Source: Magnetovibrio sp.
GTDB lineage: Bacteria > Pseudomonadota > Alphaproteobacteria > Rhodospirillales > Magnetovibrionaceae
NCBI GenBank assembly: GCA_016763895.1
Contig: JAESSV010000097.1
Span: forward strand, 1-6,916
Direction of reading: 5' to 3'
DNA: 6,916 nt
In this document: positions 1 through 4,655 of the stretch, piece after piece
Position numbering within the stretch: the stretch's first letter is position 1
Layout: each line of letters starts with the position of its first letter
Notes under the pieces: model-generated
Databases searched by the model: none
Told to the model about the DNA's origin: nothing
The model's input: the letters and a program-made list of their open reading frames with translations, nothing else
Position numbers and translations under genes: made by a program

Positions 1-323
1 CCGAAGACCGCGTGATCAAGATGAGCTTCTTGCAACAAAAAATGCTGAGCGCCGCCTGGAAAGTCCTTAAACCCGGGGGGGTGTTGGTTTATTCCACCTG
101 TACCTTTGGCCCGGAAGAAAATGAAGGCCCGGTGGCGCGGTTGTTGAAACATAACGAAGACGTTTTGATCGATGATATTGATTTGGACATTCCGGGGCGT
201 GCACCGGGTCTGAAATCATGGAACGGGCAACGTTACCCCGATGATTTGGAAAAAGCCGTGCGCGTCAGCCCATCGCCCTTTTTAGAAGGCTTCTTCGTGT
301 GCCGATTGAGGAAAAAACCGTGA
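1..323 (+). CDS. NOL1/NOP2/Sun-family rRNA (cytosine-C5) methyltransferase, C-terminal fragment
   Basis: This is the last ~107 residues of an S-adenosylmethionine-dependent RNA m5C methyltransferase; the reading frame is open from base 3 and the 5' part lies outside the window. Visible features are a helix ending in LKPGG, the strand VLVYSTCT and then GPEENE, which together form the family's motif VI region. The Cys of STCT (codon 99-101) is the position of the catalytic nucleophile in RsmB/Fmu-type enzymes. The C-terminus, EGFFVCRLRKK, is the usual closing strand of the fold. The second active-site Cys (PC motif) and the SAM site are upstream and not visible. Family assignment is secure, but the choice between RsmB, RsmF or another member, and hence the target base, cannot be made from this fragment. 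The stop codon overlaps the next gene by four bases. Confidence 0.93.
   Translation, partial: EDRVIKMSFLQQKMLSAAWKVLKPGGVLVYSTCTFGPEENEGPVARLLKHNEDVLIDDIDLDIPGRAPGLKSWNGQRYPDDLEKAVRVSPSPFLEGFFVCRLRKKP
307..312 (+). promoter_or_regulatory. Shine-Dalgarno site that decides the GTG start at 320
   Basis: A TGAGGA match lies inside the last codons of the methyltransferase gene, seven bases before GTG 320. An in-frame GTG at 299 would also give an open frame, but I saw no comparable purine-rich site in front of it. GTG 320 also creates the classic GTGA stop/start overlap. This favours the 77-residue product over an 84-residue one. Confidence 0.65.
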
Positions 324-553
324 TTGGACTCGCAAAATGGATGGGCACAGGCTTTGGCATTGTCGGGGCCGTTCTTGTGGCTTTGAATCTGTCCTTTTCG
401 GGCTGGGGCTTTGTTTTGTTTTTTGTGTCTTCTGTGTCTTGGACCATTGCGGGTGTGATGATGAAGGAAAATAGCCTAATCTTGTTGAACGGTGTTTTTA
501 CAATGATCAACATGCTGGGCATATACCGCTGGCTCATTGTGGGACAGGTATGA
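320..553 (+). CDS. Small three-helix inner-membrane protein of unknown function
   Basis: I do not recognise a named family with confidence. The 77-residue product, read from GTG 320, is nearly all hydrophobic. Predicted membrane segments lie at about residues 8-24, 28-47 and 51-72, with a short polar break (MMKENS) before the last. The third segment, NGVFTMINMLGIYRWL, with its Asn, Gly and Tyr-Arg-Trp end, loosely resembles helices of small transporter-like folds such as PnuC or SemiSWEET; this is only an impression. The GTG start overlaps the methyltransferase stop (GTGA, 320-323), and the stop overlaps the next start (ATGA, 550-553), so the three genes are probably co-transcribed and translationally coupled. 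A GTG at 299 would add seven residues. That it is a real gene is likely; its function is open. Confidence 0.8.
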   Translation: MIGLAKWMGTGFGIVGAVLVALNLSFSGWGFVLFFVSSVSWTIAGVMMKENSLILLNGVFTMINMLGIYRWLIVGQV

Positions 554-732
554 CTGAAAACATAAAATGCCCCAAATGTGGAAAGACCTTCGTCTGCGAT
601 CCCGAAGGCGATTGCTGGTGCAAGTCTTATCCTCTTGTCAAAATCCCTGACGATATGAAAAGTGACCGATGCTTGTGTGAGTGTGTTTTGGATCAATTGA
701 CCAGCGATCCTGCGCCAAAATCTGAAAAATAA
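550..732 (+). CDS. Cysteine-rich CWC family small protein
   Basis: This 60-residue cytosolic-looking protein has eight cysteines: CPKC at 7-10, C16, the CWC triplet at 22-24, and C41, C43 and C45 in CLCEC. The layout CPxCGxxFxC, CWC, CxCxxC is that of the cysteine-rich CWC family, presumed to bind zinc or another metal through the cysteines. No biochemical role is established that I can name. The start overlaps the preceding stop as ATGA, so translation probably depends on ribosomes finishing the membrane-protein gene; only a weak purine stretch (ACAGG) precedes it. There is no signal peptide. The C-terminal tail (TSDPAPKSEK) is polar and probably disordered. Confidence 0.85.
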   Translation: MTENIKCPKCGKTFVCDPEGDCWCKSYPLVKIPDDMKSDRCLCECVLDQLTSDPAPKSEK

Positions 733-736
733 ATAT

Positions 737-763
737 TTGATTTGCGCCGATCTCGGCTAAACT
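737..763 (+). promoter_or_regulatory. Possible eipB promoter with a small inverted repeat in the spacer
   Basis: The 58-base gap before eipB holds TTGATT (737-742) and TAAACT (758-763), a plausible -35/-10 pair with a short 15-base spacer. Within the spacer is a perfect inverted repeat, GCCGA/TCGGC (746-757), which could be an operator half-site pair or a weak terminator hairpin for the preceding gene. No run of T follows, so an intrinsic terminator is unlikely. Assignment is by eye only. Confidence 0.3.
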
Positions 764-790
764 GTTGAGCATGATAAAAAGGCATTTTAA

Positions 791-1609
791 ATGTTGAATG
801 TAAAAATGATCTTGGGGACTGTTATGGGCACTTTGTTGGCGATTTCGCCAGTGAAAGCCTCAGCCCAAGCGGTTGAGTTGATCCCCTATCAAGCCGGATA
901 TGTCGTGAGCTTAAGCAGCAATAGTGACCGGTCGATGGTGTCTGCGGTGACCGGGAAAGTTGCCTTTGGCTTTGAAAAAATTTGCGGGGGATGGTTGTTT
1001 CAACAACGGGGCAACATGAGCAATCATTTGCCCGATGGCAATGTTGTCCCCCAAATTTTCCAATTTTCTTCCATTGAAAAATCAGGAGAATATCAGTTTT
1101 CCATCAAAACGGGCGGCACATCCAAAGACGTGATCTTGGGCCGCGCCGAAATGGGGGGCGTGGGCGAAAGTGGTCAGGTTGTGTTCAGCCGTCCCGAAAA
1201 AATGACTTTGAGTTTGCCCCCCAACACGCTTTTTCCTGCGGCCCATACCCGTTCAATGATCGAAGCGGCCCAAGCGGGAAAACGTCAATTTGAACGCCTT
1301 ATTTTTGAAGGCACAGACACCAATTCGGCAAAGTTATTGGTGGCATTTGTGAGCCCGATGTCGGATGCGGGAAAAGCCGTCATAGCGAAAATGGGTGGAA
1401 AATTGAAAAGCCAAAAGGGCTGGCATTTTCAAATGGCTTATTTCGATCCGACCGATCAATCGGGAACCCCCGTGTATGAGGTCGGTGTTGACCAATTGGA
1501 CAATGGCATTGCCTTGCGTTGGGAACTTGACTACGGCTCTCACGCGGTGGAAATGAAAATGGTCAAAGTCCAATCTTTAGTCGAGCCAGACTGTTCCGCT
1601 CAAAAATAG
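791..1609 (+). CDS. eipB: Cell envelope integrity protein EipB (DUF1849 family), periplasmic
   Basis: This 272-residue exported protein has a signal peptide (hydrophobic stretch ~6-20, likely cleavage after ASA or AQA near residues 25-27). The mature part follows the DUF1849/EipB pattern: an opening YxxxL strand, GKVAFGFEKICGGW (~55-67), LPDGN, LPPNTLFPAAHTRSMIEAAQAG, a W-x-FQMAYFDP strand, PVYEVGVDQLDNGI and LDYGSHAVEMKM. Brucella EipB is a spiral beta-barrel in the periplasm needed for envelope integrity under stress, with one conserved disulfide. C65 and C268 here sit at the corresponding ends of the protein and are the only cysteines, so the bond is probably kept. ATG 791 is chosen because it has AAGG eight bases upstream; an ATG five codons later lacks one. 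The gene converges on the ScsC/DsbA-like gene, a candidate for oxidising or proofreading that disulfide (inference). Confidence 0.9.
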   Translation: MLNVKMILGTVMGTLLAISPVKASAQAVELIPYQAGYVVSLSSNSDRSMVSAVTGKVAFGFEKICGGWLFQQRGNMSNHLPDGNVVPQIFQFSSIEKSGEYQFSIKTGGTSKDVILGRAEMGGVGESGQVVFSRPEKMTLSLPPNTLFPAAHTRSMIEAAQAGKRQFERLIFEGTDTNSAKLLVAFVSPMSDAGKAVIAKMGGKLKSQKGWHFQMAYFDPTDQSGTPVYEVGVDQLDNGIALRWELDYGSHAVEMKMVKVQSLVEPDCSAQK

Positions 1610-1618
1610 ACTTTGACC
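1561..1618. repeat. 10-bp inverted repeat spanning the convergent 3' ends
   Basis: GGTCAAAGTC at 1561-1570 is the exact reverse complement of bases 1609-1618, with 38 bases between. The pair covers the last codons of eipB and most of the 19-base gap before the stop of the opposing gene. As RNA it could form a long-looped hairpin at the eipB 3' end, and on the other strand one just past the thiol-disulfide gene. No strong T-run follows on either side, so a terminator role is weakly supported. Confidence 0.35.
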
Positions 1619-1628
1619 TTTATCACGA

Positions 1629-2402
1629 TCAATTCGAATCTTTTTTGTTCGCTTTTTTGCGGGCCGCTACGGTCATGTCGATCATGCTGGCCAATGATAT
1701 TGCACCCGGCGCGATGTCATTGCCAAAGATAAATGCAGGCGTGCCTGAAATGCCCAAAGCCTTGGCTTGTTCAACCGTGGCATCAAAGGTTTTTTGTATT
1801 ATGGGGTCGTCCATTTGATCTTTGAGCGCATCGATATCAACGCCTGAATTTTTGGCCAAATCCATGACCTTGCCTTTTCCAAGACCACCTCGGTTGAGCA
1901 TCATTGCGGTGTGAAAGGCATGGTATTTATCAGACTGGTGTAACCAAACGGCTTGAGCCGCCCGGGATGCATATACGGATTGAGGGCCCAAAATTGGGAA
2001 TTCCTTCATGACGTAACGAATGTTTCCATCGCTCTTGATCAGCTTTTGCACATCGGGGAAGACCTTTTTGCAATATCCACAGCGATAATCAAAAAATTCA
2101 ACCACGGTCAAGTCGCCGTCCGGATTACCGATGACGGGGTCGTTTGGGTTGTTTTTTAAGCTGCTGGACATTGAGGTCAGGACATCACGTTTTTTCGCGT
2201 TCGCTTCGGCTTGGCGAATGCTTTGATATTTGTTGATGGCCTCAATCACGATTTTGGGATTGTTCAAAATGTAGTCCCGAACAATCGTTTCAATTTGTTC
2301 TTTGGGCAAGGCATCCGTCGCCGTTGTTTCTTGAGAACAGGCGGCCAAGGGAAGTGTTAAAACCACGGCAGTTGTAGCCAAAAAGGACTTAATCGAGGAC
2401 AT
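1629..2402 (-). CDS. ScsC/DsbA-like thiol:disulfide interchange lipoprotein
   Basis: The 257-residue protein carries a lipoprotein signal (hydrophobic stretch, then LAAC with C22 as likely lipidated residue). An N-terminal helical segment (~33-85, EQIETIVRDYILNNPKIVIEA) matches the ScsC-type domain, which mediates oligomerisation in characterised ScsC proteins. The thioredoxin-fold part follows: VVEFFDYRCGYCKKVFPD with active-site C108-G-Y-C111, and the cis-proline loop GISGTPAFIFG (T221-P222). It should make, reduce or isomerise protein disulfides in the periplasm; whether it acts as oxidase or isomerase cannot be read from the sequence. It is the last gene of the M48-DUF3047 operon, 61 bases after its neighbour. 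AGGAAA lies about eight bases before the ATG. The poly-Lys/Asn C-terminus (RKKANKKDSN) is an unstructured tail. A lipid anchor is less usual than a soluble form. Confidence 0.9.
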   Translation of the reverse strand: MSSIKSFLATTAVVLTLPLAACSQETTATDALPKEQIETIVRDYILNNPKIVIEAINKYQSIRQAEANAKKRDVLTSMSSSLKNNPNDPVIGNPDGDLTVVEFFDYRCGYCKKVFPDVQKLIKSDGNIRYVMKEFPILGPQSVYASRAAQAVWLHQSDKYHAFHTAMMLNRGGLGKGKVMDLAKNSGVDIDALKDQMDDPIIQKTFDATVEQAKALGISGTPAFIFGNDIAPGAISLASMIDMTVAARKKANKKDSN

Positions 2403-2463
2403 GCGTTTCTTTCCTAGGAAATTTGTTAAGCGTTAAAGTTGTTTTTAAGGGTAAATAAAGGCC
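2403..2463. other. AT-rich intergenic gap with short repeats, possible secondary promoter
   Basis: These 61 bases separate the DUF3047 and ScsC-like genes on the minus strand. They hold a 12-base perfect palindrome centred at 2415/2416 (2410-2421) overlapping the ribosome-binding AGGAAA of the ScsC-like gene, and two GTTAA direct repeats (2425-2429 and 2432-2436). The AT-richness leaves room for an internal promoter for the thiol-disulfide gene, but I find no convincing -35/-10 pair. No terminator-like hairpin with a T-run is seen, so read-through from the upstream genes is likely. Confidence 0.3.
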
Positions 2464-3222
2464 TTAATGTGACAGTTCTACGCCAGATATGCGACCCCGT
2501 ACAGCGGGCATTCTTGGCGCCGCTGCCATGCCAATAAAGGTGATGCGCACGGGACGCCGTTTATCGTTTGGCCATGCCTTTTTATAAAGCTCTGAAAGGT
2601 CCACTGTATCGCGCCACCACTTGCGGGTGTTTTCACGGCCCCCGCGCACCGTATAAACGGCGGCTTCCCGGGGCCGCCCCGGGGGCGGAACCGAAAGATT
2701 TCCGCGTCTAAGTGCGGTATCTCCCCAAACCAAGGCGAGGGCTCGGTCATGGTCTGGCAAGCCATTCTTTTGGCCTTTGTTGGATGTGCCTTGGGGGGCA
2801 CCGCCTTGAAATCCAATCACCATGCGCACGGGGTGTATGCCCGGACCATGATCTGATAAATTCCAAGACCAGCTTAAATACGGGGTCGCCATCAACATGG
2901 CACTTACGCGCCGAACGGCAATGCTTTTGGTCGGACCTGAACGAATTTCCAAAGCAGGAACACCGTTCCGCCTGACGCTGGATAAGGGGGAAAAGATGCT
3001 TTTTGCGGTGGTGTTTTCATCACCCGTGGCAATCATCCAGTCTTTGGGGGGGGATTTAAGATCAAAGCTTAAGCCATTGCTCATAATGGAAAGACGGCCT
3101 TCTGGGCCGGGTCCTGAACCGAAGTTTAAGCCTTTAACCGAAACGCGATTGCGCTGTGTTTGAAGGCTTGAACAAGCCGCCAAAGAAATGGCAACGGCAA
3201 TGGCGAACATCAGGCGGATCAT
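2464..3222 (-). CDS. DUF3047 family lipoprotein
   Basis: The 252-residue product has a short lipoprotein signal with LAAC (C17), so it is probably anchored to a membrane facing the periplasm. The mature part resembles DUF3047: ATPYLSWSWNL (~112-122), PVRMVIGFQGG (~131-141), RALALVWGD (~160-168), VDLSELYKKAWP (~207-218) and a closing ITFIGMAAA...ISGVEL strand region. The fold is probably a beta-sandwich; the family's function is unknown to me. The ATG overlaps the M48 stop as ATGA (3219-3222) and has no good Shine-Dalgarno in front, which points to translational coupling with the protease. A Pro/Gly-rich loop (VPPPGRPRE, ~178-186) is encoded by a very GC-rich hairpin. The family call rests on pattern memory and is moderately secure; the lipoprotein call is firmer. 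Confidence 0.75.
   Translation of the reverse strand: MIRLMFAIAVAISLAACSSLQTQRNRVSVKGLNFGSGPGPEGRLSIMSNGLSFDLKSPPKDWMIATGDENTTAKSIFSPLSSVRRNGVPALEIRSGPTKSIAVRRVSAMLMATPYLSWSWNLSDHGPGIHPVRMVIGFQGGAPQGTSNKGQKNGLPDHDRALALVWGDTALRRGNLSVPPPGRPREAAVYTVRGGRENTRKWWRDTVDLSELYKKAWPNDKRRPVRITFIGMAAAPRMPAVRGRISGVELSH
2667..2683. repeat. GC-only hairpin inside the DUF3047 gene
   Basis: Seven-base arms CCCGGGG and CCCCGGG flank a three-base CCG loop. All 17 bases are G or C in a region otherwise near 50% GC, and they encode the PPGRPR loop. In mRNA this would be a stable stem within an operon, upstream of the ScsC-like gene; any effect on translation or mRNA decay is speculation. Confidence 0.5.
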
Positions 3223-4655
3223 TTTGCTGCCGCCGCTTTTGATTCGCGAAGAGCTTTAATACTGAGGAGGATATCTTCGGCTTGAAGGTATGAACTTGTT
3301 CCTTTGTCGAGTGTTTTTAACGCCCGCTTGGCCAAGTATTCGGCGTTGGGAAATTGTCCCATGTACAATTCTGCTTCGGCCAGAGCCAACGAGCTGAGGC
3401 CCATATCGCCCCTGCGGCCATAAGCGATTCCCAATTGCCGCCATGAAAAACTTGAATTGAGGCCCAATCGAATGGCCTTACGAAAATGTTCAATTGCGGA
3501 GCTCAGCAGTTTGGGGTCGTTCATTTCCAATTCGACTCGCGCCAATTCAATCAAAATAAGCTTTTCTTGGGGCAAAATTTGATAAGCCTTTTGATAGGCC
3601 ACAAGGGCTTGTGAACTGCGCCCATGTTCAAACAACATTTGTCCTTTAAGCTCGTTAAGGTATGGGTCGTTCGGGCTTTCTTGCATCAATTCTGCGACAA
3701 GTTTTAAAGCAAGGTCGAGTTCGGCGTTGCGATAATGTGCTATGGCTCGCCCATATCGGGCCGCAAAGCTTTGATCGCTTTCAGGATAGCGTTTAAGCAC
3801 CTTGCTTAAGGGCTCGAGATACCCAAACAGCTTCGCCACCATGCGGTCAAACAAAAGCCGTTCGTGCAGGGGAGAAACCTTGTCAGAATTGGGTGATTTT
3901 TGGATAAAGTCTTGCAGCGTTGCAATCCGGGTATGGCTCATGGGGTGCGTTTGGACATAGGGGTCTTGCAAACGGGGAGACAAGACGCTTTGATTTTCCA
4001 GCGTGCCCAAAAAATCGGCCAAACCCTTTGCGGATCGTCCTGTTGCGTCTAACAAGCGCATGGCGGCCTGGTCGGCTGAGGATTCTTGGGTGCGCGAATA
4101 TTTCATAAACTTGCGTCGGCTGGCCGCAGAACTGCCCATAATAAGAGCCTGGGCCGCGCGGGGGTCTCGTGTGCCCGCAGCAGCAATGGCGCCCAAAACG
4201 GTGCCGATCATTTGAATGGTACTGGCGTCTTCCATCGCGGCGCGGGTGCGGGTAAGGTGTCCCCCTTCGATGTGGCCTGTTTCATGGGCGATGACGCCAA
4301 TTAAGGCGTCCGGCCCGCTGCTTGTGGTAATAAGGCCTGTATTTAAGAATATGTTGCGGCCACCGGCAACAAAGGCGTTAAGGGCTTTATCTTTGACGAA
4401 GCGAATGGAAATATCGCCCGGGTTCATGCCGGCAGCTCTGAAAATTGGATCCGCAAAAGAACGAATGGTAGCTTCTGCCTCTGCATCTCTGATAAAAGTA
4501 CGTTTGGCTTGGGCCAAGGCATCTTGCGGAGAAAAGCTGGTGATAAGCACAAAAACAGATATAACAATACACAAGACCCGCGCCGAAACGTGCGCAACGT
4601 CAGTATAAAAAGAGGGGGCCGGAGTGATTAACCGCTTCAACACATCAAAAACCAT
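3219..4655 (-). CDS. M48 family zinc metalloprotease with TPR-like repeats (BepA-like), periplasmic
   Basis: The 478-residue protein belongs to the peptidase M48 group that includes E. coli BepA/YfgC, a periplasmic protease-chaperone for outer-membrane protein assembly. It has a long N-region, a hydrophobic signal segment (~26-40) and a likely cleavage near ALAQA (~50). The M48 domain shows NAFVAGGRNIFLNTGLI (~93-109), the zinc motif HETGH (124-128, followed by IEGGH) and the third-ligand helix QESSADQAA (E191, D195). THP (H237-P238) resembles the loop whose His plugs the zinc site in BepA. From ~265 to 470 come helical TPR-type repeats (ALKLVAELMQESPNDPYLNELKGQMLFEHG, ALVAYQKAYQILP), likely for partner binding. 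It is the first gene of the operon with the DUF3047 and ScsC-like genes. The start is uncertain: ATG 4655 lies immediately after a TATAAT box, and GTG 4643 is an alternative. Confidence 0.93.
   Translation of the reverse strand: MVFDVLKRLITPAPSFYTDVAHVSARVLCIVISVFVLITSFSPQDALAQAKRTFIRDAEAEATIRSFADPIFRAAGMNPGDISIRFVKDKALNAFVAGGRNIFLNTGLITTSSGPDALIGVIAHETGHIEGGHLTRTRAAMEDASTIQMIGTVLGAIAAAGTRDPRAAQALIMGSSAASRRKFMKYSRTQESSADQAAMRLLDATGRSAKGLADFLGTLENQSVLSPRLQDPYVQTHPMSHTRIATLQDFIQKSPNSDKVSPLHERLLFDRMVAKLFGYLEPLSKVLKRYPESDQSFAARYGRAIAHYRNAELDLALKLVAELMQESPNDPYLNELKGQMLFEHGRSSQALVAYQKAYQILPQEKLILIELARVELEMNDPKLLSSAIEHFRKAIRLGLNSSFSWRQLGIAYGRRGDMGLSSLALAEAELYMGQFPNAEYLAKRALKTLDKGTSSYLQAEDILLSIKALRESKAAAAK
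4604..4618 (+). promoter_or_regulatory. -10-like TATAAA and purine-rich ribosome site before the GGT-like gene
   Basis: TATAAA at 4604-4609 is followed by AGAGGGGG at 4611-4618, five bases before GTG 4624. All of it lies inside the opening codons of the divergent protease gene. The purine run supports GTG 4624 as the start. If the TATAAA box were used, transcription would begin near 4616 and the leader would be very short, cutting into the ribosome site, so the real promoter may be farther upstream. I see no good -35. Confidence 0.4.

Noticed and set aside
265..696. 143-codon minus-strand open frame opposite the methyltransferase end and the two small genes
   Set aside because: It crosses three plus-strand genes that are linked by proper stop/start overlaps, and its translation shows no domain or coherent composition. 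It is an antisense shadow.
2410..2421. 12-base perfect palindrome before the ScsC-like gene as an operator
   Set aside because: A palindrome of this size is expected once or twice by chance in a window of this length, and no second copy or known regulator site supports it.
2425..2448. TTAA repeats as a CtrA binding site
   Set aside because: The TTAA elements are spaced by 3 and 8 bases, not the 7 bases of the TTAA-N7-TTAA consensus.
2478..3163. Several 87-112 codon open frames on both strands within the DUF3047 gene
   Set aside because: They overlap each other and the lipoprotein gene, which has a lipobox signal and operon linkage; these are frame shadows in a moderately GC-rich sequence.
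4216..4608. 130-codon plus-strand open frame opposite the M48 protease
   Set aside because: It lies across the HETGH zinc-motif region of the real gene on the other strand; no ribosome site or recognisable domain was seen.
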